NCBI RefSeq assembly: GCF_004421005.1
Contig: NZ_CP038026.1
Span: forward strand, 4,092,001 to 4,156,000
DNA length: 64,000 nt
Source of the DNA: Pseudoduganella plicata
GTDB taxonomy: Bacteria; Pseudomonadota; Gammaproteobacteria; Burkholderiales; Burkholderiaceae_D
Reading direction: 5' to 3'
The notes under the pieces are model-generated. The model ran no database searches. It saw only the letters and a program-made list of their open reading frames with translations, and was not told the origin of the DNA. Shown in pieces: positions 1-8,687 of this stretch (its first letter is position 1; every line of letters starts with the position of its first letter). The translations under genes and the position numbers were made by a program.

Positions 1-1004
1 CGCGCCAGCTGGCCAGCCTGCTGGAAGCGGGGCTGCCCCTGGAGCAGGCATTCACGGCGCTGCTGGAACAGGCCGAGCGGCCGTACGTGCGCGACCTGAT
101 CGCATCGATCCGCTCGGAGGTGATCGGCGGGGCGGCACTGTCCGACGTGCTGGGTCGTCATCCACGCGACTTCGCCGAGATCTACCGGGCGCTGGTGGCC
201 TCGGGAGAACAGATCGGCCAGTTGTCGCGCGTGCTGTCACGCCTGGCCGACTACATCGAACGGCGCAACGCGCTGGTGCAGAAGGTCAAACTGGCGTTTA
301 CCTATCCGGCCATCGTCACGGTCGTGGCGTTCGCCATCGTCATCTTCCTGCTGACGTACGTGGTGCCGCAGATCGTGTCGGTGTTTGCCAACACGAAGCA
401 GAAGCTGCCGCTGCTGACGGTGATCATGCTGGCCGTCTCCGACTTCGTGCGCCACTACGGCATCGTCGTGCTGGTGCTGCTGATCGGCGCCTGGGTCATG
501 TGGCGCAAGGCGCTGCAGAACATCGAACTGAAAACGCGCTGGCATACGTGGCTGCTGACGGCGCCGTTGTATGGCAAGTTCGAGCGCAGCCTGAACACGT
601 CGCGCTTCGCCAGCACGCTGGCGATCACGACGGGCTCCGGCGTGCCGATCCTGCGCGCGCTGGAGACGAGCCGCGACACGCTGTCGAACGTGGCGATGCG
701 CCAGCTGGTGGAAGAGGCCAGCGACGCCGTGCGCGAAGGCGTCAGCCTGGCGCGCGCGCTGTCGGCGCAGAAGCATTTTCCGCCGATGCTGATCCACATG
801 ATCCGCGCCGGCGAAATCACGGGCGAGTTGCCGGCCATGCTGGAACGGGCTGCGGCCGCGCAGGAAGCGGACCTGGAACGCCGCACGCTGACGATTGCCG
901 GGCTGCTGGAACCGGCCCTGATTCTGGCCATGGGTGTGGTGGTGCTGCTGATCGTGCTGGCCGTGCTGATGCCGATTATCGAGATTAATCAGCTGGTGCG
1001 CTGA
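1..1004 (+). CDS. gspF: Type II secretion inner-membrane protein GspF (5'-truncated by window edge)
   Basis: The frame is open from the first complete codon at base 3, so the gene begins outside the window. About 333 residues are visible against roughly 400 for the family, so some 70 N-terminal residues are missing. GspF is the polytopic platform protein of the type II secretion system, linking the GspE ATPase to pseudopilus assembly. The visible part holds the two repeated T2SSF cytoplasmic domains (the first begins with the typical LASLLEAGLPLEQA, the second near TGSGVPILRALE), each followed by hydrophobic membrane segments. The protein ends with a long hydrophobic helix and INQLVR. It lies 13 bp upstream of gspC, the F-then-C order known from Burkholderia-type clusters. 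Family assignment is secure. Confidence 0.93.
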   Translation, partial: RQLASLLEAGLPLEQAFTALLEQAERPYVRDLIASIRSEVIGGAALSDVLGRHPRDFAEIYRALVASGEQIGQLSRVLSRLADYIERRNALVQKVKLAFTYPAIVTVVAFAIVIFLLTYVVPQIVSVFANTKQKLPLLTVIMLAVSDFVRHYGIVVLVLLIGAWVMWRKALQNIELKTRWHTWLLTAPLYGKFERSLNTSRFASTLAITTGSGVPILRALETSRDTLSNVAMRQLVEEASDAVREGVSLARALSAQKHFPPMLIHMIRAGEITGELPAMLERAAAAQEADLERRTLTIAGLLEPALILAMGVVVLLIVLAVLMPIIEINQLVR

Positions 1005-1017
1005 CAATGGAATACTG

Positions 1018-1686
1018 ATGAACCGTTTGCCTTTTATTAGCACCGTTGCCGCCGTCGTGGCGCTGACGGCCTCCGTGGCCTACTGGGGCCTGCAGCTGTA
1101 CAAGCCGGCGCAGCGGCCCATCGCCGCCGTGCCCGTGACGGAAACGCCGCCGGCACCGATCGACGCCGCGCGCGGCCTGTTCGGCGGCGACACGGCCGTT
1201 GCCGCCGTCAGCAATTATGAGCTGCGCGGCGTCGTGGCAGCCCGCAACGGCCAGCGCAGCGTGGCCATCATCGCCGCCAACGGCGAACCGCCCAAGGCCT
1301 GGCCGGTCGGGACGGAGCTGGCACCGGGCGTCACCGTCAAGGACGTGCAGCCGCGCTTCGTGACGTTGAGCGAAGGGGGTGTGCAGAAGCGGCTGGATCT
1401 GCCGGCCGACATGGGCATGTCGTCCACCACGGCCGCGCCGCTGCCGGAGGTGAAGCGCGGCGCGGCGCCGGCGCCGCAACAGCCATCGGCCACACCGCCA
1501 CCGCCGCCCGCCAATCCGGGCGGCCAGGCAGCGTCAGGCGGCCAGGCGGGATATGTCGGCCAGGCCGGGCAGGCTGGAGGACAGGCAGCAGGGCAGGCGG
1601 GTGGACAGGCGGGTGGACAGGCAGCAGGCCAGGCCGCCCCGGTGCAGACGGCGCCCGCACAGCGAACGTCCACCGACACCAAATAA
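1018..1686 (+). CDS. gspC: GspC-like type II secretion protein lacking a PDZ domain
   Basis: A 222-residue protein with one N-terminal transmembrane anchor (about residues 7-27) and a periplasmic homology-region domain (about 55-130, with NYELRGVVAARNGQRSVAII and a later KDVQPRFVTLSEGG). In GspC this domain contacts the secretin GspD. After about residue 145 the protein turns into Pro-rich and then GGQA/GQA low-complexity sequence instead of the C-terminal PDZ or coiled-coil substrate-recruitment domain of longer GspC proteins. It directly follows gspF. The next gene lies on the other strand, so this is the end of the cluster in this direction. The GspC call rests on the anchor plus homology region and on the neighbour; the tail has no recognisable function. 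Confidence 0.82.
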   Translation: MNRLPFISTVAAVVALTASVAYWGLQLYKPAQRPIAAVPVTETPPAPIDAARGLFGGDTAVAAVSNYELRGVVAARNGQRSVAIIAANGEPPKAWPVGTELAPGVTVKDVQPRFVTLSEGGVQKRLDLPADMGMSSTTAAPLPEVKRGAAPAPQQPSATPPPPPANPGGQAASGGQAGYVGQAGQAGGQAAGQAGGQAGGQAAGQAAPVQTAPAQRTSTDTK

Positions 1687-1689
1687 AAA

Positions 1690-1721
1690 GCACCTCGTCG
1701 GGACGGTAACCGACGAGGTGC
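1690..1721 (-). terminator. Rho-independent terminator of the 1748-1945 gene
   Basis: A perfect 12-bp stem (1690-1701 with 1710-1721) has an 8-nt loop. Read on the minus strand it is followed by TTTTTATTT (complement of 1681-1689), so it ends minus-strand transcription. It may also slow plus-strand transcripts leaving gspC. Confidence 0.85.
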
Positions 1722-1747
1722 CTGTTGCGCCGGCAGCAGCCGAACGC

Positions 1748-1945
1748 TCAATCCTCCGGATCGGCCTTCAGCTTCGCCTGCGCAATCGCCCGCCGGGCCT
1801 CCTGCCGCACGGCCGACTTGCTCTTCTCATGCGGTCCGGCGGCGCGCGCCTTGGCCAGCGCGGCAAACGGATTGCGCGGCTTGTTGAACGACGGCTCGAC
1901 ACGCAGCCGCATCTTCTGCCGGGTTGCCAGTGCCTTGTTTGCCAT
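1748..1945 (-). CDS. Small basic conserved-type protein of unknown function
   Basis: A 65-residue, Lys/Arg/Ala-rich protein (starts MANKALATRQKMRLRVEP, ends KADPED) with no signal peptide or membrane segment. A good ribosome-binding site (AAGGAG, six bases before ATG) and a strong terminator just downstream support it as a real gene. It sits 14 bp after hslU on the same strand and probably shares the hslVU transcript. The basic, helix-prone composition would fit nucleic-acid or ribosome binding, but no family is recognised and no function is assigned. Confidence 0.7.
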   Translation of the reverse strand: MANKALATRQKMRLRVEPSFNKPRNPFAALAKARAAGPHEKSKSAVRQEARRAIAQAKLKADPED

Positions 1946-1959
1946 GGCGCGCTCCTTCG

Positions 1960-3303
1960 TTACAGCACGTAGCGGGACAGGTCCTCGTTGACGGCCAGCG
2001 CATCGAGCCGCTGGTTGACGTAAGCCGCGTCGATGACGATCGTTTTTTCCGTGCGGTCCGCCGCGTCGAACGAAATCTCTTCCAGCAGCTTTTCCATCAC
2101 CGTGTACAGCCGGCGCGCGCCGATGTTTTCCGTGCGCTCGTTGACCTGGTGCGCGATCTCGGCCAGGCGCGTGATGCCGCTGGCGTCGAATTGCAGGGTC
2201 AGGCCTTCGGTCGCCAGCAGCGCTTCGTACTGGCGCGTCAGGCAGGCGTCCGTGCTGGTCAGGATACGCTCGAAGTCGGCGATCGACAGCGATTCCAGTT
2301 CCACGCGGATCGGGAAACGTCCCTGCAGTTCGGGGATCAGGTCCGACGGCTTGGCCAAGTGGAACGCACCGGATGCAATGAACAGGATGTGATCGGTCTT
2401 GATCATGCCGTACTTCGTGTTCACGGTGGTGCCTTCCACCAGCGGCAGCAGGTCGCGCTGCACGCCGGCACGGGAGACATCCGCGCCGCCCGATTCGGAG
2501 CGGGACGCGATCTTGTCGATCTCGTCCAGGAACACGATGCCGTTCTGCTCCACGTTCTGGATGGCCTTCTGCTTCATCTCGTCTTCGTTGACGAGCTTGG
2601 CCGCTTCCTCGTCCACCAAGAGCTTCAGTGCTTCGCGAATCTTGACCTTGCGGGCCTTCTTGCGTCCGCCGCCCACGCCGGAGAACATCGACTTGATCTG
2701 CTCCGTCATTTCTTCCATGCCCGGCGGCGCCATGATTTCCATCTGCGGCGACGGTTCGGCCACTTCGATCTCGATTTCCTTGTCATCGAGTTCGCCCATG
2801 CGCAGGCGCTTGCGGAACGTCTGGCGGGTACCGTCGGCGGCGGCCGGCTCGGCCTGCGCGTCGCGGAAGCCGAAGTCGCGCGGCGGCGGCAGCAGGATGT
2901 CGAGCACGCGGTCTTCGGCGGCGTCCTCGGCGCGGGCGCGCACCTTGGCCATCTCGGCCTGGCGCGTCTGCTTGACGCCGATATCGATCAGGTCGCGGAT
3001 GATGGTATCGACATCGCGGCCCACGTAGCCCACCTCGGTGAACTTGGTGGCCTCGATCTTGATGAACGGCGCATCGGCCAGCTTGGCCAGGCGGCGGGCG
3101 ATCTCGGTCTTGCCCACACCCGTCGGGCCGATCATGAGGATGTTTTTCGGCGTGATCTCGTGGCGCAGCGGTTCTTCGACCTGCTGGCGGCGCCAGCGGT
3201 TGCGCAGCGCGATGGCCACGGCGCGCTTGGCCTTGCCCTGGCCGACGACGTGTTTGTCGAGTTCACCGACGATTTCTTGCGGTGTCATGTTCATATGGGT
3301 CAT
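1960..3303 (-). CDS. hslU: ATP-dependent unfoldase HslU (ClpY)
   Basis: AAA+ ATPase that unfolds substrates and feeds them into the HslV peptidase in the cytoplasm. The 447 residues match the family length (about 443). Visible motifs are the N-terminal [15 protein letters not shown], Walker A GPTGVGKT (residues 59-66), Walker [12 protein letters not shown], the I-domain insertion with its charged linker, and the C-terminal SRYVL tail that inserts into HslV. The start at 3303 lies two bases after the hslV stop; internal ATGs at 3294 and 3288 are alternatives only slightly downstream. It is transcribed with hslV, probably from the heat-shock-like promoter at 3886-3913. Confidence 0.97.
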   Translation of the reverse strand: MTHMNMTPQEIVGELDKHVVGQGKAKRAVAIALRNRWRRQQVEEPLRHEITPKNILMIGPTGVGKTEIARRLAKLADAPFIKIEATKFTEVGYVGRDVDTIIRDLIDIGVKQTRQAEMAKVRARAEDAAEDRVLDILLPPPRDFGFRDAQAEPAAADGTRQTFRKRLRMGELDDKEIEIEVAEPSPQMEIMAPPGMEEMTEQIKSMFSGVGGGRKKARKVKIREALKLLVDEEAAKLVNEDEMKQKAIQNVEQNGIVFLDEIDKIASRSESGGADVSRAGVQRDLLPLVEGTTVNTKYGMIKTDHILFIASGAFHLAKPSDLIPELQGRFPIRVELESLSIADFERILTSTDACLTRQYEALLATEGLTLQFDASGITRLAEIAHQVNERTENIGARRLYTVMEKLLEEISFDAADRTEKTIVIDAAYVNQRLDALAVNEDLSRYVL

Positions 3304-3305
3304 GG

Positions 3306-3842
3306 TCAGTCCAGGGTTTCGATGATGTGGGACAGGTTCGTGTAGATGCACAGCTCGCCGGCGATCGTCAGCGATTTCTTGACGATGTCGGCCGGGGCCA
3401 GTTCCGTATTCTCGAACAGCGCCTTGGCGGCGGACTGGGCATAGACGCCGCCGGAACCGATCGCACCGATGCCGTCTTCCGGCTCCAGCACATCGCCATT
3501 GCCCGTGATGATCAAGGTCGATTCCGCATCGGCCACCAGCAGCATCGCTTCCAGGCGGCGCAGCACGCGGTCGGTGCGCCAGTCCTTGGCCATCTCGACG
3601 GAGGCGCGCAGCAGGTTGCCCTGGTGTTTTTCCAGCTTCGCTTCGAAGCGGTCGAGCAAGGTAAACGCATCGGCGGTGCCGCCGGCAAAGCCGCACAGGA
3701 CCTTGCCCTGGTACAGCTTGCGCACCTTGCGCGCCGTGCCCTTCATGACGATATTGCCCAGCGTAACCTGACCGTCGCCGCCCAGCGCAACCTGCTTGCC
3801 GCGGCGCACACTCAGGATCGTGGTACCGTGAAATTGTTCCAT
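3306..3842 (-). CDS. hslV: ATP-dependent protease catalytic subunit HslV (ClpQ)
   Basis: Proteasome-beta-like threonine peptidase of 178 residues, the usual length. The catalytic Thr follows a short propeptide (MEQFHG, then TTILSVRRG), and [10 protein letters not shown] follows as expected for the active-site region. It assembles into double hexamers capped by HslU, encoded two bases downstream. A sigma-32-like promoter with a flanking inverted repeat lies about 45-70 bp upstream, which fits its known heat-shock role. Confidence 0.97.
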   Translation of the reverse strand: MEQFHGTTILSVRRGKQVALGGDGQVTLGNIVMKGTARKVRKLYQGKVLCGFAGGTADAFTLLDRFEAKLEKHQGNLLRASVEMAKDWRTDRVLRRLEAMLLVADAESTLIITGNGDVLEPEDGIGAIGSGGVYAQSAAKALFENTELAPADIVKKSLTIAGELCIYTNLSHIIETLD

Positions 3843-3885
3843 ATATGCCTCAAAGTAATGACGCGGAAATCTCGTCCAGCGGCAA

Positions 3886-3913
3886 ATCTGGGGCTGGACG
3901 ACAAAATTGCAAG
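3886..3913 (-). promoter_or_regulatory. Sigma-32 (RpoH)-like heat-shock promoter of hslVU
   Basis: On the minus strand, CTTGCAA (3907-3913) is separated by 13 bases from CCCCAGAT (3886-3893). This closely matches the heat-shock consensus CTTGAAA / CCCCATNT. Transcription would start near 3879, about 37 bases before hslV. A perfect 9-bp inverted repeat (TCGTCCAGC at 3872-3880 and GCTGGACGA at 3893-3901) brackets the -10 element and could be an operator. Confidence 0.7.
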
Positions 3914-3939
3914 GCAGAATGCAGCGTCCGGCAGCCGCT

Positions 3940-5196
3940 TCAATAGCGATGCGGCACCAGCCGTGCCGTGCCGCCGAATCCCATCCGACGCAACAGGGCT
4001 GCCACCAGGTGGTTCAGGTCGCGGAACGCGACAGGGCGGCTGTCCGCCAGCGCGCGCAGGCAGGCTAGCAGCTGGTGGGCGGCGTCGGTATCGATTCGCA
4101 TCAGGTGCGAGCAATCGAACACGACGGCGGCAGAGTGTTCGGCATAATCCCGAATCGCCGCCAGCAGCGGGGCGATGTGTCCTTCGATGACTTGCGGCAA
4201 CATGAAGCGATCCGTCGCCGGCGCGCCCGCCTGACGTGGTGCGCTGGCAGCATGTGGCGGCGCAACAAACGACGGCGGCGACACCTCGAACGTCACGCAG
4301 TAATCCATGGCCGTCTCCTCGAACGCCTTCTCGCGGTTCAGCAGGCGCAGCAGTTCGAGCAGCAGCAGCCACGGCGCTGCGCCATCGTCGCGCCGGCCGA
4401 CTTCGACGGTGGCCTGGACCGTGGCAATCAGGTCGTCGGCACCGGCCAGAAACAGTTCCTGCTGCGCCGATACCGCCCGCAGCGCGTCCAGCAGCAAGGC
4501 ACAGCCTGGGGCCGTGACCGCGTGGACGTGGCCGAAGTCCAGCCGCAGCGCGGCAGCGCCGGCCAGTTCGCGCAACCGAATGGCCTGGGTTTCGACGCCG
4601 GCATCGAGCACGCCGGCAAACTGCACGGTCGGTGCCACCCCGCTGTACGGATCGGAACGCGCAGGCGGTTGCCACGACGGCGGCGACGTTTCAAACGTGC
4701 TGGCGTAATCGATGGCAAGGTCTTCAAACGCATCCGGTTTGCCCAGCACCTGGTACAGGTCGAACAGCATCCACCAGGCGGTGCGGTCGCGCAGGCCCGG
4801 AGGCTGGTTATCGTCCCGTACGGCGCCCGCCAGCAGGCGCTCGGCGGCGTCGTGGTGGCCGCCCGCGTACAGCAGCGCCGCCTCATCCACCACGGCGGTG
4901 TTTTCGGTTTCGTCGTCGACAAGGATTTCCGTCACGGGACCGGTAACGGGTGCGGTGGCCGGCGGATCGACGCGGGGCGGCCGGCGGAAGGGTGGCTCGG
5001 GATCGTTGAAGATGTCGGCTGCCATGGCCGCTTCGATGGCATCGATCTTCAGTGCCGTGGCACGGGCGATGTCGCGCTGGCGTTCGTCGTGGGACCGTTG
5101 CCGCTGCAGTTCGCTGTTGGCGGACAGCCGGGCCAACACCTCGTCCTCATCGACGATGGCGTCACGCTTCTTTGAAAATCGCGAGAACAGTCCCAT
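3940..5196 (-). CDS. Tandem STAS-like domain protein
   Basis: A 418-residue soluble protein. The start at 5196 ([24 protein letters not shown]) is chosen because the upstream in-frame extension looks non-coding. After a charged N-terminus come two copies of a module ending in related signatures, [13 protein letters not shown] and [13 protein letters not shown]. Each is followed by a STAS-type (anti-sigma-factor antagonist) alpha/beta domain: one contains [24 protein letters not shown], and the C-terminal one contains [26 protein letters not shown] domains are protein-interaction or ligand modules, so a regulatory scaffold is plausible. The partner is unknown. The gene lies between hslV and dksA on the same strand. 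Confidence 0.75.
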   Translation of the reverse strand: MGLFSRFSKKRDAIVDEDEVLARLSANSELQRQRSHDERQRDIARATALKIDAIEAAMAADIFNDPEPPFRRPPRVDPPATAPVTGPVTEILVDDETENTAVVDEAALLYAGGHHDAAERLLAGAVRDDNQPPGLRDRTAWWMLFDLYQVLGKPDAFEDLAIDYASTFETSPPSWQPPARSDPYSGVAPTVQFAGVLDAGVETQAIRLRELAGAAALRLDFGHVHAVTAPGCALLLDALRAVSAQQELFLAGADDLIATVQATVEVGRRDDGAAPWLLLLELLRLLNREKAFEETAMDYCVTFEVSPPSFVAPPHAASAPRQAGAPATDRFMLPQVIEGHIAPLLAAIRDYAEHSAAVVFDCSHLMRIDTDAAHQLLACLRALADSRPVAFRDLNHLVAALLRRMGFGGTARLVPHRY

Positions 5197-5241
5197 GGCG
5201 CCAGTGTAGCGGATAAGAGGAAGGGATTGCTCTGGCGTAAA

Positions 5242-5265
5242 AAAAGCATGCCGGAGCATGCTTTT
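5242..5265 (-). terminator. Rho-independent terminator of dksA
   Basis: A perfect 10-bp stem AAAAGCATGC / GCATGCTTTT with a 4-nt loop lies 22 bp beyond the dksA stop. The A-run at its left end gives the U-tract on the minus strand. It separates dksA from the STAS gene and nearly abuts that gene's upstream region. Confidence 0.85.
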
Positions 5266-5286
5266 CCTGAAACGCAGGGCGCTCGA

Positions 5287-5736
5287 TCAGTCGCCGTACA
5301 GTTTCTGCTTCAGCTCGCGGCGCTGCTGCGCTTCCAGCGAGAGCGTGGCCGTCGGACGGGCGATCAGGCGGGGGATGCCGATTGGCTCGCCCGTTTCCTC
5401 GCACCAGCCGTATTCGCCGTTGTCGATCGACGCGATCGACTGCTGCACTTTCTTCAGCAGCTTGCGCTCGCGGTCGCGCGTGCGCAGTTCCAGAGCGTGC
5501 TCTTCCTCGATCGTGGCGCGATCGGCCGGGTCGGGCACGAGCACGGTTTCGCGCAGGTGTTCCGTGGTTTCGCCGGCGTTTTTCAGCAGCTCTTTTTCCA
5601 GTTGCTGCAGCTTGGCCTTGAAGAATGCCAGCTGGGCCGGGTTCATATAGTCCTTGTCGCTCATTTTCAGAATTTCTTCTTCGGTGAGCAATGGAGCTTC
5701 TGCAGCCGCGGGGGTCGATTTATTTGTTTTGGTCAT
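5287..5736 (-). CDS. dksA: RNA polymerase-binding regulator DksA, single-cysteine type
   Basis: A 149-residue DksA/TraR family protein that binds the RNA polymerase secondary channel and works with ppGpp to reprogram transcription. The coiled-coil tip motif DPADRA (residues 69-74, DxxDxA) is intact, as is the coiled coil around it. The C-terminal globular region keeps the family context (EYGWCEETGEPIGIPRLIARPTA), but only Cys112 remains of the four zinc ligands; the others are Thr115, Ser133 and Ala136 by position. The protein therefore probably folds without zinc, like zinc-independent DksA forms. It is followed by its own terminator and preceded by a COG0523 metallochaperone gene on the same strand. 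Confidence 0.95.
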   Translation of the reverse strand: MTKTNKSTPAAAEAPLLTEEEILKMSDKDYMNPAQLAFFKAKLQQLEKELLKNAGETTEHLRETVLVPDPADRATIEEEHALELRTRDRERKLLKKVQQSIASIDNGEYGWCEETGEPIGIPRLIARPTATLSLEAQQRRELKQKLYGD

Positions 5737-5831
5737 GACTTCGCTTACCTTCGATACGACAGAGTTTTCAAATCCAGCCGGTCCGCCTCGTGGGCCGGGA
5801 CCTGGCGCGGCCCCACAAAAACCGGGTTAGT

Positions 5832-6878
5832 TTATACCAAACATTGTTCCAGACCGCGAATAAAGATGTCTTTTGGCAGATTTTTACCGATAAAGACCAT
5901 TTTGCTGCCGCGCACGTCGTTTTCGCCCCATTTGGCGCCAAGATCGCTGCCCATCAACTGGTGCACGCCCTGGAACACGACCTTGCGCTCGGCGCCCTGC
6001 ATCCACAATACGCCTTTGTAGCGCAACATGCGAGGCCCGTACACGTTGACGAGTCCGCCCAGGAATTCGTCCAGCTTGGCCGAGTCGAACGGACGGTCGC
6101 TCTTGAAGACAAAGGCGGCGATCTCGTCCGTGTGGTGGGCATGGTGATGGTCATGCGCATGGCTGGGATGATCGCAGTGCTCGCCGTGCTCGTGGTCATG
6201 ATGCTCGTGATCATGGTCGTCCGCCGCCAGGAAGTCCGGGTCCAGCTCCAGCTTCTCGTGCAGGTTGAACCCTTTCAGGTCCAGCACTTCCGTGATGGGA
6301 GCGTTGCCGAAGTCGGAGCGGCCGATGGGCGCGCGCGGGTTGATGCGCTTCAGGCGCGCGGTCAGCACCGCGACGGCCGCTTCGTCGACCAGGTCGGTTT
6401 TCGACAGCAGGATCTTGTCGGCAAACCCGACCTGGCGCTGCGCTTCCTCGTTGTCGTCCAGCTGCTGCATGGCGTGGCGGGCGTCCACGACAGTGACGAT
6501 GGCGTCCAGCAGGTAGTGGCTGCCCACTTCCTCGTCGACAAAGAACGTCTGTGCCACGGGGCCAGGGTTGGCCAGGCCGGTGGTTTCGATGACGACACGG
6601 TCGAACGCAATCTCGCCGGCAGCGCGCTTCTTCGCCAGGTCGGACAGGCCGATGATCAGGTCGCCGCGCACCGTGCAGCAGATGCAGCCGTTGTTCATCT
6701 CGACGATCTGCTCGCGGCTTTCCTGGACCAGGATCTCGTTGTCGATGTTTTCCTGGCCGAATTCGTTTTCGATGACGGCAATGCGCATGCCATGCTGCTC
6801 GCGCAAGATGCGGTTGAGCAACGTGGTTTTCCCGGCACCGAGGAAGCCGGTCAGGATGGTGGTCGGAATCAGGGACAT
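5832..6878 (-). CDS. COG0523 (CobW/ZNG1-like) metallochaperone GTPase with His-rich loop
   Basis: A G3E-family GTPase of 348 residues. P-loop GFLGAGKT is at residues 11-18, the metal-binding CxCC motif (Cys65, Cys67, Cys68 in NGCICC) follows, then TGLANPGPV, the SKTDLVD specificity motif (about 159-165) and a C-terminal CobW_C domain. Between them lies a striking His-rich stretch (residues 222-249, 15 His in 28), typical of members that deliver or buffer zinc. The start at 6878 is the ATG right before the conserved SLIPTTILTGFLGAGKT. Of the COG0523 roles (zinc, cobalt or nitrile hydratase), the His-rich loop favours zinc. No cobalamin genes are nearby. Confidence 0.9.
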   Translation of the reverse strand: MSLIPTTILTGFLGAGKTTLLNRILREQHGMRIAVIENEFGQENIDNEILVQESREQIVEMNNGCICCTVRGDLIIGLSDLAKKRAAGEIAFDRVVIETTGLANPGPVAQTFFVDEEVGSHYLLDAIVTVVDARHAMQQLDDNEEAQRQVGFADKILLSKTDLVDEAAVAVLTARLKRINPRAPIGRSDFGNAPITEVLDLKGFNLHEKLELDPDFLAADDHDHEHHDHEHGEHCDHPSHAHDHHHAHHTDEIAAFVFKSDRPFDSAKLDEFLGGLVNVYGPRMLRYKGVLWMQGAERKVVFQGVHQLMGSDLGAKWGENDVRGSKMVFIGKNLPKDIFIRGLEQCLV

Positions 6879-6981
6879 GGCGGATACCGGTAACAGAATC
6901 GGGCGATTATGCCGGAATTTCAACATTGCTGTCCAATGAGGACATTTGATGCGGATCAGGCCCGTGCCACGCGAGGCGGAA

Positions 6982-7923
6982 CTATTTTGCGCGCGGATGC
7001 GCCTTGTCATAGACCTGCGCCAGATGCTGGAAATCCAGCGCCGTGTAGACCTGCGTCGACGTGATGCTGGTGTGTCCCAGCATTTCCTGTACGGCGCGCA
7101 AGTCGCCGGACGATTGCAGCACGTGCGATGCGAACGAATGGCGCAGCATGTGGGGATGCACGTGCATCGGCGCGCCCGTCGCCAGCGCATGGGCTTTCAG
7201 CCGCGTCTGCACGACGCGGGGCGCGATGCGGCTGCCCCGTTCGGACAGGAACAGCGCATTGCTGCCGTCTTTCGGCGCGCCGCGCACCTGCAGCCAGGCC
7301 GCGATCGCCGCCATGGCGGCCGCGCCCACGGGTACGCGCCGCATCTTGTTGCCCTTGCCCGTCACGACGACTTCGCCATTGTCGCGTTCCAGCCAGCTGA
7401 GGGAGGCGCTGCGGCCCGCCTCGGCCTTTACGTAGTGCAGGTCCAGGCTGCACAGCTCGGAAACGCGCAGTCCGCTGGAGTACAGCAATTCAAACATGGC
7501 GGTATTGCACAGCTCGGCAGGGGTAGGGGCCGCCGCTGCCTTGCGGGCCGGCGTGGCCACCAGTTGCACGGCATCGTCGACGGACAGGGCTTTTGGCAGC
7601 GATTTTGCCCGTTTCGGGGCGCGCACGCTCTCGACGGGATTGGTGGCCAGCGGCACCCGGTCGGCCAGCCAGTCGAAAAAACCGCGCCACGCCGACAGCT
7701 TGCGGGCGATTGTGCGGCCGTCCTGGCCGGAAGCGTGCAGTTTCGCGGCGAATCGCCGGATATCGCCGACACTGATTGCGGTCCAGTCCGTGCCTTCCGC
7801 GAGACGCGCCAGCTCGGCGATGTCGCGCCCGTACGCCGACACCGTGTGAGCCGACAGCTTGCGCTGCGTTGCCAGGTGGAGCAGCCAGGCGGCTGTCCGG
7901 TCCGGCGCGGCGTCGGCAGCCAT
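6982..7923 (-). CDS. xerC: Site-specific tyrosine recombinase XerC
   Basis: A 313-residue tyrosine recombinase that, with XerD, resolves chromosome dimers at dif. It has an N-terminal SAM-like core-binding domain (about 8-95) and a catalytic domain with the full set of residues: Arg153 (SSGLRVSEL), Lys190 (TGKGNKMRRVPV), His258 and Arg261 (HPHMLRHSF), His284 (LGHTSITST) and nucleophile Tyr293. The length and the C-terminal VYDKAHPRAK are typical of XerC. Its ATG is one base from the DUF484 stop, a translationally coupled pair that matches yigA-xerC of enterobacteria. An integrase of a mobile element is unlikely because no att site or phage gene is present. Confidence 0.93.
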   Translation of the reverse strand: MAADAAPDRTAAWLLHLATQRKLSAHTVSAYGRDIAELARLAEGTDWTAISVGDIRRFAAKLHASGQDGRTIARKLSAWRGFFDWLADRVPLATNPVESVRAPKRAKSLPKALSVDDAVQLVATPARKAAAAPTPAELCNTAMFELLYSSGLRVSELCSLDLHYVKAEAGRSASLSWLERDNGEVVVTGKGNKMRRVPVGAAAMAAIAAWLQVRGAPKDGSNALFLSERGSRIAPRVVQTRLKAHALATGAPMHVHPHMLRHSFASHVLQSSGDLRAVQEMLGHTSITSTQVYTALDFQHLAQVYDKAHPRAK

Positions 7924-7924
7924 G

Positions 7925-8596
7925 TCAGCCCAGCAGCGGGGCCAGGGCGACGCTGGCCGTCTCGCCGATATGTACGAGGAAATCGGTGGCCATCAGCGAC
8001 GTGAAGCGTTCCGCATCCGGCGAACCCATGATCAGCAGGCCAAACGCCTTGCCCTTGGTGCCGGGCTGGCGCAGCGCGACGATAACGGCCGACTTGATGG
8101 AGCCGGCATCGTCCAGCCAGCGCACGGCTTCGAAATCGTTGTTGCTGCCGCAGTAGGGCGCCTGCAGGCCGTTGGCAAACAGCCGCGCGTCTTCCGACAC
8201 GCCGGCGGCGAACCACTCGTCGGCATACTCGGGCGCCACGTTGAACAGGCGCAGCGTGGCGGCCGGCACGCTGAAGCTGGTTTTCAGGCCTTCCGTGACG
8301 GCGCGGGGCATCTGCGCCACGTCGTGCTCGCGCAGCAGCGACTGGTTCCAGCTGTGGAACCGGTTGGCGATGGCCTGGTTTTCCTGGGCATTGCGGTTCA
8401 GGTCCGACAGGCGCAGCTCCAGCGCCTTGTACCGTTCGCGCATGACTTCCATCTGCCGCTCCTGCAGCGACACGGCACGGCCCGTCAGCGGGCTGGACAG
8501 GCGAACGTCGCCCAGCAGACTTGCATGTTCTTCAAAAAAATGGGGGTGATCGGCCAGGTAGCGGGCGACGGCGGCGGAGTCCAGGGTGTCGGTCAT
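7925..8596 (-). CDS. DUF484 family protein (YigA-like, GAF-type fold)
   Basis: A 223-residue cytoplasmic protein. The N-terminus carries the family's YLADHPHFFEEHASLLGDVRLSSP and VSLQERQMEVMRERYKALE (coiled coil), followed by a GAF-like alpha/beta domain (about 95-220) ending in a FLVHIGETASVALAPLL helix. In enterobacteria the homologue yigA lies between dapF and xerC, and here the gene again abuts xerC. The start at 8596 gives the conventional MTDTLDSAAVARYLADHP; no clear ribosome-binding site is seen. Biochemical function is unknown for the family. Confidence 0.85.
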   Translation of the reverse strand: MTDTLDSAAVARYLADHPHFFEEHASLLGDVRLSSPLTGRAVSLQERQMEVMRERYKALELRLSDLNRNAQENQAIANRFHSWNQSLLREHDVAQMPRAVTEGLKTSFSVPAATLRLFNVAPEYADEWFAAGVSEDARLFANGLQAPYCGSNNDFEAVRWLDDAGSIKSAVIVALRQPGTKGKAFGLLIMGSPDAERFTSLMATDFLVHIGETASVALAPLLG

Positions 8597-8645
8597 TGTT
8601 GTCACATCGGATAGAAGCAGGGGACATTTTACCCGAGAGGCAACA

Positions 8646-8671
8646 AAAAAGACGCCCGCAGGCGTCTTTTT
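8646..8671 (-). terminator. Rho-independent terminator of the porin gene
   Basis: The stem GACGCC (8651-8656) / GGCGTC (8661-8666) is extended by A/T pairs, with a CGCA loop. The A-run at 8645-8650 supplies the U-tract on the minus strand, 17 bp beyond the porin stop. The right side also carries five T, so it can act in both directions. Confidence 0.85.
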
Positions 8672-8687
8672 GCATTGCCCGAAGCAA

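Noticed and set aside
6982..7923. Integrase of a genomic island
   Set aside because: Sequence and DUF484 neighbour fit XerC; no att repeats, and the tRNAs are 38 kb away.
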